The notes: generated by a model from the letters alone, not told the origin. Positions 43,155 to 52,141 are shown, counted from the first letter of the stretch. The stretch is 64,000 nucleotides of DNA from Chryseobacterium sp. R2A-55 (GCF_021401085.1 NZ_JACBFP010000007.1:94129-158128); one strand, 5' to 3'. Numbers and translations are program-made.

Positions 43155-45056
43155 GTGAAAAAGGTTATTTCAATTTTCTTTCTGCTTTTCTATTTTTTCT
43201 CGTCTGCTCAAACTGAGGTTTCTTTCAACCCGTTTTTCATCCGCGAAAGGATTATCAATTTTCATTCAGATATTATCGTTCATCAAGACGCCTCTTTGAC
43301 GGTAACTGAAAAAATCAAAATCGAATCCAGCGGTAATCAAATTCGGCACGGAATTTTTCGGCAATTACCAGTTACTCGAAATATCAACGGAAGCTCACAA
43401 AGTGTAAAATACACCGTTCTTTCCGTCAACAAGAATGGTGCAACCGAACCTTTTACCACCCAAAATAAATACGAATCATTTGACATCAAAATCGGAGACC
43501 GGAATATAGAATTAGAGCCAGGAATTTACACCTACGAACTAACCTACAAAACCAAAAAACAAATCGGTTTTTTCGAGAAATACGATGAACTTTATTGGAA
43601 TGTCAACGGCAATTTCTGGAACTTCAACATCGATTCTATTTCCGCAACCGTAAAACTGCCTGAAAACGCAAAAATTCTTAAAAACAGCTGCTACACAGGA
43701 ACCACAGGAAGCAAAAAACAAGACTGTTCCTCGAAAATTCTTTCGGAAAATTCCATCAGTTGGGAAGCTTTTAATTTACTTAGTAATGAGGGATTAACGA
43801 TTTCGGTCGGTTTCAACAAAGGGGTAATGATTCCACCAAAATCACCTAATTCCTTCGAAAAATATGGATTGTTATTCGGTTTTTTGTTAACGCTAATTGG
43901 ACTCATCCTTTATTTCTACAGAACATGGAAAAAGTATGGGGTTGATCCGCCTAGTCCGGTTATTTTTCCTCAGTTCAGTGCTCCGGAAAATCTTTCACCT
44001 GCTTCATTGGGATATATCCGTTCCGCAAGTTTTCGGGATGAACAGATTACGGCAGCCATTATCGGTTTGGCCATAAAAGGTTTTTTAAAAATTAGGGAAA
44101 GTGAAGCAAAAGGACTTTTAAGTATATTTAAAGGAAAAGTTTTCACTTTAGAAAAATTAAAAAATGTGGACCAATCCTTAGCTAAGGAAGAAATTTTGCT
44201 GATGAATTCACTTTTCAGAAAAGGCGAAACTGTGACTCTAGACGGCCAATATAGCGAAGACCTCGAATCCACCGTAGAAAACTTTAAAGCCAGCTTAAAA
44301 TACCAACATGACCAGCTGTTGAACGAAGGAAATAATTTTTCAAAACTCTGGATACCCGGAATTCTGATTTCGATCGTCTATTTGGTTGGATTAGGAATTT
44401 CTTACCTCATCAATCCCGATGGCAATAAGTTTGGTTTCGGTATAGTGATTTTTGTGATCCTTGCCATCACTTTCACGGCAGTCACATTTATCGGAAGCCA
44501 AATGGGAAAAATCGGCTGGAATTTCGTGAGAGTGTTCTTTGTTTTAGGAGCATTTATTTTTGCGTATCGTTTAGGATTTGATGAATTCTCCTTTGTGAAT
44601 AACAATTTCAACAGCTGCTATACTTTCTTGGTATTGGCTATAATTTCGTTGATGGTTTACCAATGGCTAATCAAAAAACCATCAGTAGAAAAATTACGGA
44701 TAATTTCAATGATCGATGGTTTCAAAATGTACATGCACGCCGCAGAAGATGAAGTTTTAAAATTCCACAATCCACCCAAAATGACGCCGGAATTTTTTGA
44801 AAAACTCCTTCCGTATGCGGTGGTTTTCGGAGTGGACAAAATTTGGGGCGAAAAATTCACTAAATATTTATCAGATTCCGGTGCAGATTACCGACCCACC
44901 TATTACTATGGCGGCTCGTTTCACAACTTCAATGTGGGTGTATTCTCCAGTTCATTGACCAGCTCAATTACTTCTGCGTCAACCTCATCATCAGGTTCCG
45001 GTGGTGGAGGATTCTCTGGTGGCGGTGGCGGCGGTGGCGGTGGCGGTGGTTGGTAA
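43155..45056 (+). CDS. DUF2207 membrane protein with poly-glycine tail
   Basis: A 633-residue protein starting at GTG. It has a signal peptide (ending SSAQ) and an extracytoplasmic beta-sandwich DUF2207 domain (about residues 25-220, with IRHGIFRQLP). Membrane helices lie at about 235-255, 400-420, 428-450, 460-475 and 490-510, with a cytoplasmic domain between the first two. The final 25 residues are almost all glycine and end in Trp. This tail is typical of the family. It is coupled to lemA. Function is unknown; the pair is thought to act in the cell envelope. Confidence 0.87.
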   Translation: MKKVISIFFLLFYFFSSAQTEVSFNPFFIRERIINFHSDIIVHQDASLTVTEKIKIESSGNQIRHGIFRQLPVTRNINGSSQSVKYTVLSVNKNGATEPFTTQNKYESFDIKIGDRNIELEPGIYTYELTYKTKKQIGFFEKYDELYWNVNGNFWNFNIDSISATVKLPENAKILKNSCYTGTTGSKKQDCSSKILSENSISWEAFNLLSNEGLTISVGFNKGVMIPPKSPNSFEKYGLLFGFLLTLIGLILYFYRTWKKYGVDPPSPVIFPQFSAPENLSPASLGYIRSASFRDEQITAAIIGLAIKGFLKIRESEAKGLLSIFKGKVFTLEKLKNVDQSLAKEEILLMNSLFRKGETVTLDGQYSEDLESTVENFKASLKYQHDQLLNEGNNFSKLWIPGILISIVYLVGLGISYLINPDGNKFGFGIVIFVILAITFTAVTFIGSQMGKIGWNFVRVFFVLGAFIFAYRLGFDEFSFVNNNFNSCYTFLVLAIISLMVYQWLIKKPSVEKLRIISMIDGFKMYMHAAEDEVLKFHNPPKMTPEFFEKLLPYAVVFGVDKIWGEKFTKYLSDSGADYRPTYYYGGSFHNFNVGVFSSSLTSSITSASTSSSGSGGGGFSGGGGGGGGGGGW

Positions 45057-45129
45057 AAAACGCAGGATTAAGCGAAAAAACCCAAAATCACTAAATCACT
45101 TAACCACTATGCCACTCAACCCATTCCCT

Positions 45130-46437
45130 CTAAATCCGCTCAATATCTGCTCCCAATGCTCTTAATCTGCCATCAATATTCTCATAGCCGCGGTCAATCT
45201 GTTCAATATTGTGGATGGTGGATTTTCCTTCCGCTGAAAGTGCGGCGATCAGCAATGCGTTTCCGGCTCTGATGTCGGGTGAAGTCATGGTGGTTCCGCG
45301 AAGTGGCGATTCGTGATTTAAACCAACAACTGTGGCGCGGTGCGGATCACAGAGGATGATCTGCGCTCCCATATCGATGAGTTTGTCCACGAAGAATAAT
45401 CTGGATTCAAACATTTTTTGGTGAATGAGCACCGTTCCTTTAGCCTGGGTTGCCACCACCAAAATAATCGACAGCAAATCCGGAGTAAATCCCGGCCAAG
45501 GCGCATCTGAAATCGTGAGAATAGAACCGTCGATGAATTTATGGATTCTGTAATTTTCCTGTGACGGAATAAAGATATCGTCTCCTCTTTGTTCGAGTTG
45601 GATTCCTAATTTTCTGAACGTGTGGGGAATAACGCCGAGCTGGTTCCAGTTGACGTTTTTGATGGTGATTTCAGATTTGGTCATCGCAGCGAGACCAATC
45701 CACGAACCGATTTCTACCATATCCGGAAGCATGGTGTGTTCTGTTCCACGAAGATGCGATACGCCTTCAATGGTCAAAAGGTTGGAACCGATTCCAGAAA
45801 TATTGGCACCCATTCTGTTGAGCATTTTGCAAAGTTGCTGCAGGTATGGCTCACAAGCGGCGTTGTAGATTCTGGTTTTACCTTTCGCCAAAACTGCTGC
45901 CATCAAAATATTTGCAGTTCCGGTTACGGAGGCTTCTTCCAACAGGATAAATTTTCCGTTGAGCTCTTTTGCCTTTAATGAATAGTAATATTCCTGTTCG
46001 TCATAGTGAAATTCTGCTCCCAATTCCACCAAACCCTGGAAATGTGTATCCAAACGTCGTCTCCCGATTTTGTCCCCCCCCGGAGTCGGCATGTATGCTT
46101 CACCATATCTCGCCAACATGGGTCCCAAAAGCATGATTGAACCACGCAGTTTTGCACCGTCTTTTTTAAATTCATCGGATTTAATGTAATCGAAATTCAC
46201 CGAATCGGCCTTGAAAGTATAATCGCCGTGTGCGTTTTTGGTGATTTTCACCCCAAAATCGCCCAGGATTTCGATGAGCCGATTCACATCATGGATGTCG
46301 GGAATGTTTTTTACCCGAACTTCCTCATCGGTCAAAAGGACTGCACACAAAATTTGAAGCGCCTCATTTTTAGCACCTTGCGGAGTAATTTCGCCATGCA
46401 ACCTTTTTCCGCCCTGTATTTGAAATGTTCCGCTCAT
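45130..46437 (-). CDS. murA: UDP-GlcNAc 1-carboxyvinyltransferase MurA, Cys-to-Asp variant
   Basis: A 435-residue enolpyruvyl transferase performing the first committed step of peptidoglycan synthesis. GAKNEALQILCA near the N-terminus holds the conserved Lys-Asn pair, and the end REMB-like RGYENIDGRLRALGAD is typical. The catalytic loop reads TPGGDKIGRR, with Asp122 in place of the Cys found at E. coli position 115. In other bacteria this change leaves MurA active but insensitive to fosfomycin. It starts 2 bp after DUF4290 on the same strand. Confidence 0.95.
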   Translation of the reverse strand: MSGTFQIQGGKRLHGEITPQGAKNEALQILCAVLLTDEEVRVKNIPDIHDVNRLIEILGDFGVKITKNAHGDYTFKADSVNFDYIKSDEFKKDGAKLRGSIMLLGPMLARYGEAYMPTPGGDKIGRRRLDTHFQGLVELGAEFHYDEQEYYYSLKAKELNGKFILLEEASVTGTANILMAAVLAKGKTRIYNAACEPYLQQLCKMLNRMGANISGIGSNLLTIEGVSHLRGTEHTMLPDMVEIGSWIGLAAMTKSEITIKNVNWNQLGVIPHTFRKLGIQLEQRGDDIFIPSQENYRIHKFIDGSILTISDAPWPGFTPDLLSIILVVATQAKGTVLIHQKMFESRLFFVDKLIDMGAQIILCDPHRATVVGLNHESPLRGTTMTSPDIRAGNALLIAALSAEGKSTIHNIEQIDRGYENIDGRLRALGADIERI

Positions 46438-46439
46438 CC

Positions 46440-47078
46440 TTATTTTCGATTTTTATTGTTGTGGTAGTTTCGTCTTTTGGTTTGGCTGTTCTGACTGCCT
46501 TTCTGGTTTTTGTTGCTTCGGTTGGAAGCATAGTAGATTTTGCTCTTATCCAGGGAATCGATTCCTGTCAAATCCAGCCGGTCATCTGAAAGATCTTTCA
46601 GATGCCTGAAAATGACCTCATCCTGCACATGTTCCTTGTTGTAAACATTGTAGGATTTTTTCATATTATTGGCGATGACCTGGATCAGCGCGTCTTTTTC
46701 TTCACCCGCTTCCAGCTCAATCGCTTTTTCGATCAGCTGCAAAATGCTTTTTCCGTAAAATTTAAATTCGCCCTGCAAAACCGGGTAATCCATCCTTTTC
46801 GGTTTCGCCTGGGTTTCCTCACGGGTTGGGAAAGGATATGGAGAATCCACATCCAGATCGTAATCTGCAAGAATGTAGAGATGTCCCCAAAGTTTGTGCT
46901 TATAATTTTCCTCATCCCGAAGTTGGGGATTTCTCTGCCCCATAAAATCTACAATCGCTGTGGCAAGTTCATTCCTTTCCTCTTTGGTTGGGAGTTCTTT
47001 GCAGCGTTCCACGAGTTGCTGAATGATTCTGCCATATTCAGGCATATGAAGATGGGTTCGTTGGGTGTTGTATTCCAT
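46440..47078 (-). CDS. DUF4290 domain protein
   Basis: A 212-residue cytoplasmic protein, mostly alpha-helical, with YNTQRTHLHMPEYGRIIQQLVE at the N-terminus, the pattern of the Bacteroidota family DUF4290. The C-terminal 35 residues are basic and Asn/Gln-rich (SNRSNKNQKGSQNSQTKRR), probably disordered and able to bind nucleic acid. Function is unknown. The stop lies 2 bp before murA, so the two are one transcript. Its -7 box is only 6 nt from the ATG. Confidence 0.85.
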   Translation of the reverse strand: MEYNTQRTHLHMPEYGRIIQQLVERCKELPTKEERNELATAIVDFMGQRNPQLRDEENYKHKLWGHLYILADYDLDVDSPYPFPTREETQAKPKRMDYPVLQGEFKFYGKSILQLIEKAIELEAGEEKDALIQVIANNMKKSYNVYNKEHVQDEVIFRHLKDLSDDRLDLTGIDSLDKSKIYYASNRSNKNQKGSQNSQTKRRNYHNNKNRK

Positions 47079-47083
47079 AGGTG

Positions 47084-47091
47084 CAAAGATA
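47084..47091 (-). promoter_or_regulatory. -7 box directly before DUF4290-murA
   Basis: TATCTTTG on the minus strand; the last G is 6 nt from the ATG at 47078, predicting a leader of 0-2 nt. Confidence 0.55.
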
Positions 47092-47511
47092 GCGAAGTTT
47101 GAGATTATTTGGAGCAGTTTGATTTTGGTTGAACTCTTGAATGGTTTCCAGCTTCAGGTTTCAGGTTTTGCAAAATAATATGAAGAATGTACTGGTCATT
47201 CCGGCGAAGGCGAATCCCCAAGAAAACTGAATAAAGGAAGTTTTTATGCAGTTACTGCGTTTTCTGGATTTCGGAATCACTTTAAAAATAATCCTTTTTT
47301 CTAAAAAATAAGAAAAAAAGTCATCAATACCTCCGTCTCCACCAAAATTTTCTAATTCTTGTCTAATTTTTCACCTTTCGGAAATGCAACCTTTTGAATG
47401 ATCAGTCATCTGTTTTACATTAGCCTTCAACTTAAAAAAAATTTCCAAAGGCAATTAATGAAATTAACATGATCTGCACACTTAGAACAATTTGGTAAGT
47501 CTTTTTACGTC
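47092..47511. other. Intergenic region without a recognised gene
   Basis: No convincing coding frame on either strand. It holds a short direct repeat (TTCAGGT twice at about 47152-47167) and a segment at 47195-47219 (TCATTCCGGCGAAGGCG and flanks) that resembles a degraded REP-type palindrome common in bacterial intergenic DNA. The rest is AT-rich without obvious structure. Confidence 0.5.
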
Positions 47512-47928
47512 TTAATAAGATTGCAATTTTTCGACAAACTTCATCCTCTCCTTTTCATCCGGGACCAAACATTTCTGCGAAGACAGTTTCATCCTGTTTT
47601 CTGAGACTTTGTCATAAACGAAATCTGTGAGTATTCTTGGGAGGAAGTTCATATTTCCGAAAACCGCATTCACGCCTCCCAAAATTCTGCCAACAGCAAA
47701 AATCGCCTGAGATTTGGTGAGATAAAATGAGCTGGGTTTCCAAAGATAAATGGTTTTCAGGTCTTTGTTGGCAAGATTTCTGTCTTTCAAAAAACTTTGT
47801 CCAAACTCAGATTGCAGCGGCGAGAAAAGAAACTTGTCCTTTTTATCGTTTTTTAAAATCCAATTGACCCAGTAGTTGCAGAAACCACAATCGCCGTCAT
47901 AGAAAATATAATATTTGGATGAATCCAT
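47512..47928 (-). CDS. DCC family (DUF393) thiol-disulfide oxidoreductase-like protein
   Basis: A 138-residue protein with the DCC signature YYIFYDGDCGFCNYWVNWI at residues 6-24 (D-x-x-C-x-x-C). Most of the rest is basic and helical, including a PLQSEFGQ motif and a typical IYLWKPSSFYLTKSQAI strand. The family is predicted to have thioredoxin-like redox chemistry through the C-G-F-C pair; the substrate is unknown. It follows the heme-binding protein gene by 11 bp on the same strand, making a redox-linked pair plausible. Confidence 0.87.
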   Translation of the reverse strand: MDSSKYYIFYDGDCGFCNYWVNWILKNDKKDKFLFSPLQSEFGQSFLKDRNLANKDLKTIYLWKPSSFYLTKSQAIFAVGRILGGVNAVFGNMNFLPRILTDFVYDKVSENRMKLSSQKCLVPDEKERMKFVEKLQSY

Positions 47929-47939
47929 TATTGAAAACT

Positions 47940-48422
47940 TTATTCTTTTTCAGCCTCCACCGGAAGGTGGTTTAGAATCCTGGTATCACTCGCTATTAAC
48001 TTGAAATACTTGATGAGTTCCTGCTGTTGGGCATCATTCAGTTTCGCATCAGAATGGATGATTACATAAGAATCCATCGGCATTTCACCTTTTTGCACCA
48101 TCTCTGCAGCTTCGTCCAATTTATGCGCCTGCTTCTTGGGCTCATAATTCGCAAAAGTAGAAAAATTCAGTTTTTGCCGGCCTTCATCGATGTGGTTTTT
48201 CAGAAACCAACCTACCGGCTGGATATTTGCATACCACAGATATTTAGTTTCATTGCTGTGACAATCGTAGCAGCTGCTTCTAATTAATTTAGCAGTGGAT
48301 TCGGGAGTTTTCTTAATGTTCAGGAAATCCATTTGAGGAGTCGGAGCCGGATTGGTCTTGTCAATTTGAAAGAACTGAATCAAGACAAAAGCGACGAGCA
48401 AAATGACGAGGATCTTTTTCAT
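47940..48422 (-). CDS. Periplasmic heme-binding domain protein
   Basis: A 160-residue protein with an N-terminal signal or anchor helix (about residues 1-20) and a c-type heme site SSCYDCHSNET (C-x-x-C-H at about 48-52). The sequence around it (WYANIQPVGWFLKNHIDEGRQ) and the GEMPMDSY segment, whose Met could be the distal heme ligand, match the haem_bd domain family. The frame is open to 48455, but the ATG at 48422 gives the proper membrane-targeting sequence. The role is likely periplasmic electron transfer or sensing. Confidence 0.85.
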   Translation of the reverse strand: MKKILVILLVAFVLIQFFQIDKTNPAPTPQMDFLNIKKTPESTAKLIRSSCYDCHSNETKYLWYANIQPVGWFLKNHIDEGRQKLNFSTFANYEPKKQAHKLDEAAEMVQKGEMPMDSYVIIHSDAKLNDAQQQELIKYFKLIASDTRILNHLPVEAEKE

Positions 48423-48645
48423 AGCGGTTTTATTTATTGACGTGAATTTAAACAATAATTTTCAAAATAAATCCAAGGTGACTAAAAATAATATTAAAAA
48501 TCAGCCTTTTGCCAATGAGACTTTAAAAATCAGATCAAAAAACCTTGCTATTAAAGAAATCTGTGCCAAATTTCCAAATCGGTTACCCATTCATTGCAAT
48601 AGATGATATAAATCAGCACCTCTTTTATCATTGATGGAATCTTCA

Positions 48646-48653
48646 TATCTTTG
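48646..48653 (+). promoter_or_regulatory. -7 box of the peroxiredoxin operon
   Basis: TATCTTTG, 26 nt before the ATG at 48679 and inside a longer open frame starting at 48631, so it supports the later start. Confidence 0.6.
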
Positions 48654-48678
48654 CCGCACAATATTTAAAACAAATCAT

Positions 48679-49317
48679 ATGTCATTAGTTGGAAAAAAAT
48701 TCCCAAATATCTCCATCGACGCAATGTCTGAAATGGGAGATGATCTGAAAATCAACATTCTGGAAGAGGCAACAAAGAACCACCAAAAAGTTCTTTTATT
48801 CTGGTATCCGAAAGATTTCACTTTCGTTTGCCCTACCGAGTTGCACGCGTTCCAGGAAGCTTTGCCGGAATTTGAAAAAAGAAACACCAAAGTGATCGGT
48901 GCATCTTGCGACACCAATGAAGTGCACTTCGCATGGTTGAACACCGCAAGAGACCAGGGAGGAATCGAAGGGGTAACTTATCCAATCCTTGCCGATACGC
49001 ACAGACAACTGGCGAATATTTTAGGGATCGTGGATCAGGAGTTTGAGTTTGATGAAGAAGGAAACGAGTTTTTCACGGGTTCAAACGTTACTTACAGAGC
49101 AACTTATCTGGTTGACGAAACCGGAAAAATCTTCCACGAATCAGTAAACGATATGCCGCTTGGAAGAAATGTGAAGGAATATTTGAGACTGATCGATGCT
49201 TACACGCACGTGCAGAAATTCGGCGAAGTTTGCCCTGCAAACTGGGAAGAAGGAAAAGACGCGATGAAAGCGGACAGACAGTCAACCGCAGAATATTTGG
49301 CAACGCATAAGAATTAG
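48679..49317 (+). CDS. Typical 2-Cys peroxiredoxin (AhpC/Prx1 type)
   Basis: A 212-residue peroxiredoxin. The peroxidatic Cys lies in DFTFVCPTELHAF (about residue 52) and the resolving Cys in GEVCPANWEEG (about residue 178). It reduces hydrogen peroxide and organic peroxides using a thioredoxin-type donor; a small thioredoxin gene follows 117 bp later. The ATG at 48679 (MSLVGKKFPN) is chosen over 48631 because the promoter lies between them. Confidence 0.93.
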   Translation: MSLVGKKFPNISIDAMSEMGDDLKINILEEATKNHQKVLLFWYPKDFTFVCPTELHAFQEALPEFEKRNTKVIGASCDTNEVHFAWLNTARDQGGIEGVTYPILADTHRQLANILGIVDQEFEFDEEGNEFFTGSNVTYRATYLVDETGKIFHESVNDMPLGRNVKEYLRLIDAYTHVQKFGEVCPANWEEGKDAMKADRQSTAEYLATHKN

Positions 49318-49433
49318 TCCAATATTTTATCATGCAACAATGCATTCCTTAGCAATAGTCAATGAAAATCTGACCAATTATTGACCGAGTGAATGCTACA
49401 TGGATACACTTTCACCTTAATACCTTCAAAAAA

Positions 49434-49742
49434 ATGTACACAGAATTAGCAGAAGATAATTTGCAGCAAATTGTTGCAGACAATGAAAAAGTGGTCGTTC
49501 AGTACGGAGCGTCATGGTGCGGAAACTGCCGGATCATGAAACCGAAATTCAAAAAGCTGGCTTCTGAAAACGAGGAGATTCCTTTCCTTTATGTAGATGC
49601 GGAAAAGCTTCCGGAAAGCAGAAAATTGGCGAAAGTGGATAACCTGCCCACCTTTGCGGTTTTCAGGAACGGAAGTTTGGTAGATCAAGTTCAGACCAAC
49701 CAGCAGGATATTTTGTTGAACCTTTTCAAAACATTGAATTAA
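49434..49742 (+). CDS. Thioredoxin-like protein with CGNC active site
   Basis: A 102-residue thioredoxin-fold protein. The active site reads YGASWCGNCRIMKP, so the usual CGPC is CGNC; the cis-Pro is present in DNLPTFAVF. It probably reduces the neighbouring peroxiredoxin. An earlier in-frame ATG at 49389 would add 15 unlikely residues. The TAA stop overlaps the ATG of the DUF6952 gene by one base, showing translational coupling. Replacing Pro with Asn should shift the redox potential, an inference from studies of thioredoxin active-site variants. Confidence 0.88.
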   Translation: MYTELAEDNLQQIVADNEKVVVQYGASWCGNCRIMKPKFKKLASENEEIPFLYVDAEKLPESRKLAKVDNLPTFAVFRNGSLVDQVQTNQQDILLNLFKTLN

Positions 49743-49993
49743 TGAAACTCCCAATAATCAGACAGTTTTATCAGAATCAAACCCCTGAAAACCTGGAAAC
49801 AGCTTTGGAGGTTCTGGAATCTTTTTCAGAATTCCGGGGAACCACCGAAGAAGACCTGAATGTAGTGGGAGAAATGATTACCGACATTTGTGGTGCATTG
49901 GAAGTTCATCAGAACGTGAAAAACGGAATGAGCGAAAGAGAGGCGCTGAATGGTTTTGCGCAGAAAGTGCTCGGAAGCATCGATAAAAATTAA
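49742..49993 (+). CDS. DUF6952 family small protein
   Basis: An 83-residue acidic helical protein (LETALEVLESFSEFRGTTEEDLNVVGEMITDICGALEVH). It overlaps the thioredoxin stop codon by one base. To my recollection this small family (DUF6952) is found in flavobacteria directly after a thioredoxin, matching the order here. No catalytic motif is visible; a single Cys (residue 56) could be redox active. Function is unknown. Confidence 0.75.
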   Translation: MKLPIIRQFYQNQTPENLETALEVLESFSEFRGTTEEDLNVVGEMITDICGALEVHQNVKNGMSEREALNGFAQKVLGSIDKN

Positions 49994-50070
49994 AAAACAC
50001 GATTCCGACAACGATTGGGACGAAATCAAGGATTTGTGAACCAGTTAATTCACATGTTGTTTTTAAAGAG

Positions 50071-50097
50071 AAAGCGGGAAATTCATCCCGCTTTTTT
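50071..50097 (+). terminator. Terminator of the peroxiredoxin-thioredoxin operon
   Basis: AAAGCGGGA (50071-50079) pairs with TCCCGCTTT (50086-50094), followed by T. It separates the operon from the convergent lipoprotein gene and could serve both. Confidence 0.8.
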
Positions 50098-50594
50098 CAG
50101 TCGTCTCGGTCATTTTGGTCATCCCGGTTCTGATGGTATTTTTTGCTGTTAGCTTTGTTTCTCTTTTCCTCATCTTTGCGCCATTTCTTGTCATTTCCCC
50201 AGCTGCTGTTTCTTTTTTTAAGCTGGCCCGGTGCGTAATCTTTGGCTTCCCCACCGTAGATTTTTTTGGCTTGTCCCGGTGGTAGTCTCCTGGCGTTATT
50301 GTTCGGATAATATACCGTGTTGTTGCCATTTCTGCCTAAGATTCCGGGTTGCCCGTAAACATCACCGGTCTGAATCACTCTGCCGTTCTGATAGACATTT
50401 CCGTTTCGGTCCCGGTACACTTCGCCCTGCCTGTAAACCGCTCCGTCCGGAGCCCTGAAGACGGGACCATTGCCGGGATAAGTTGCCGGATAGTTGTTCG
50501 GATAATTGGTTGCATAAGGATCATTAGTTGCGGCGCAAGACGCCAAAGCAAAGACCAAACCTGTTACTGCCATTATTTTTATTATATTTTTCAT
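50097..50594 (-). CDS. Asn/Pro/Gly-rich predicted lipoprotein
   Basis: A 165-residue lipoprotein with lipobox FALASC (Cys at about residue 20). Repetitive segments follow: NYPNNYPATYPGNGP, then a GxVYRxGxVYRDRNGNVYQNGRV beta-repeat. Two copies of a P-P-G-Q-A-K-K / A-P-G-Q-L-K-K motif come next, then a highly charged, probably disordered Lys/Asp/Arg/Asn tail. No enzyme motif. Probably a structural protein of the cell surface; I do not know a named family. Confidence 0.75.
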   Translation of the reverse strand: MKNIIKIMAVTGLVFALASCAATNDPYATNYPNNYPATYPGNGPVFRAPDGAVYRQGEVYRDRNGNVYQNGRVIQTGDVYGQPGILGRNGNNTVYYPNNNARRLPPGQAKKIYGGEAKDYAPGQLKKRNSSWGNDKKWRKDEEKRNKANSKKYHQNRDDQNDRDD

Positions 50595-50839
50595 TTCATT
50601 ATAATTTAAAACTTAACACCATAGGTTCAATCTTAATGCCAAATGAAAATCTTAAGTAAAAAATAGGGAAGAATAATTAAAAATAAAGGACATCATTTGA
50701 TAATAACGCCAGTGCAGAACGGACTTTGAAGTAATTTCAATTTCTTCATGCAAATACCGAATGGTTGCTTTATCGGTTATAGGACAACCGAAACTTATTC
50801 CTATCGGAAGGCAGCACCGAAAAGGACCAAAAAGCCAGA

Positions 50840-51337
50840 TCACACCCCAACAACCGAACTCCTCCTCTCCATGAAAACAATATCCCGCCAAATGCCGCTC
50901 ATTTTCCCAATCTTCTCGCGGGTTCCCACGATCCTGAATCCCTGTTTTTGGTGAACTGCGATACTTGCCTCGTTTTCCGGGAAAATCCCGGCCTGCAAAG
51001 TCCAGAATCCATGATCTTCACTATCAAGAATTAATTTCCGTAAAAGCATTTTACCCAAACCTTTTCCCTGAACAGCATTGTCCAGATAAATGCTCACTTC
51101 TGCCACTCCCTTGAAACAGTCGCGTTTGCTCACGGGTTTCAGGGCGCACCAACCCACTACTTTTCCGTCTTCATCCTCCAAAACAAAACGGGACACGTTG
51201 AAATGATCCGTATCCCATGCTTCCCAAACGGGAACATGGTCGTCAAAAGTAGCATTGCCACCATCAATTCCTTGCTGGAAGATTTCCAAAACTCTTGCGC
51301 CATCTTCGGGACGCATCGGTCGTATTTCGTAATTCAT
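50840..51337 (-). CDS. GNAT family N-acetyltransferase (phosphinothricin acetyltransferase-like)
   Basis: A 165-residue acetyltransferase with VEVSIYLDNAVQGKGLGKMLLRKLI-type motif A (acetyl-CoA loop QGKGLGK), and AGIFPENEASIAVHQKQGFRIVGTREKIGKMSGIWRD. The latter matches the phosphinothricin/methionine-sulfone acetyltransferase branch (PAT/YncA). It probably N-acetylates a small amino acid analogue. The gap to the lipoprotein gene (50595-50839) has no recognised gene. Confidence 0.87.
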   Translation of the reverse strand: MNYEIRPMRPEDGARVLEIFQQGIDGGNATFDDHVPVWEAWDTDHFNVSRFVLEDEDGKVVGWCALKPVSKRDCFKGVAEVSIYLDNAVQGKGLGKMLLRKLILDSEDHGFWTLQAGIFPENEASIAVHQKQGFRIVGTREKIGKMSGIWRDIVFMERRSSVVGV

Positions 51338-51477
51338 ATGACTTGTTTACATTCTATTTTCTTGCGTTTTTAATCTCATTGCCACCCCGTCTTTCGGGTT
51401 TTGTCCATCCCGATAGGTAATTGGACCAACATTGCAGCGGAGAGGAATTCACCATCATCACTGTTTGGGAATTCCGG

Positions 51478-51993
51478 TCAGATCCGGTGTGCCTTTCTGG
51501 GGAATTTTCTTTTATGCCTGGAAAAATTCGTCTGGTTGTTTTGGTCTATGGAAATTACGCTCACATTTCCATCCACTTCCAACACGGCGAGTTTCACATG
51601 CTTCAAGTCTTCCACACCATGTTCCCGAATCGTTTCCAGCAATTCATCACTGGTGATTTCGGCATGTTTCAGTTTCACCAGATCTACCACTCCATCGCGA
51701 ACCAAAACTTCGGGTTCATCTTCGATCAGGTGCTGCATCTTTTTACTTCTGAACATCAATTTCTTTAAACCAAAATTGGCCAAAAATAAAACCGTGGCCG
51801 CTGCCAAACCACCTTGTAGGGAAGTATCCTGTCCGACCATTGCATTCTGAACGGCATTTGAAATCAGAAGCAGCAAGATGACATCTCCCGCATTCAGCTG
51901 CGAAAGCTGGTTTTTTCCAAAAATCCTCAATGCCAAAACCATGAACAGATAAACGGCAAGCGAGCGGAGAGATACGTCTAAAAAAGGATTCAT
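51478..51993 (-). CDS. DUF421 membrane protein (YetF-like)
   Basis: A 171-residue protein with two to three N-terminal membrane helices (about 8-24, 37-52, 62-78) and the conserved motif LALRIFGKNQLSQLNAGDVILLLLISN. A cytoplasmic alpha/beta domain (DUF421 C-terminal, LIRDGVVD-like RDGVVDLVKLKHAEIT) follows. The tail is basic. The family includes YetF/YdfR of Bacillus. Function is not established. It is shorter than the roughly 220-residue Bacillus proteins. Confidence 0.84.
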   Translation of the reverse strand: MNPFLDVSLRSLAVYLFMVLALRIFGKNQLSQLNAGDVILLLLISNAVQNAMVGQDTSLQGGLAAATVLFLANFGLKKLMFRSKKMQHLIEDEPEVLVRDGVVDLVKLKHAEITSDELLETIREHGVEDLKHVKLAVLEVDGNVSVISIDQNNQTNFSRHKRKFPRKAHRI

Positions 51994-52141
51994 AAAATTG
52001 AATTTAAAGCATTAATAATCTTTTTCAAGCACTCTGACCAGAAACAAGTTAATGCAGTTCCGGTTTTTTCAAGGATATAAAAATAGCAAAATTGCCCTAA
52101 AAACAATAAAAAAAAGTAATTTAGCTGCTTACCTATTGCCC

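Noticed and set aside
47195..47219. REP-like palindrome fragment
   Set aside because: Only one degraded copy is present in the window and the arms no longer pair well, so I mention it within the intergenic entry but do not call an element.
50652..50954. Two short frames (79 and 68 codons) around the GNAT 3' end
   Set aside because: They overlap each other and the GNAT gene on opposite strands, without promoter or recognisable domain.
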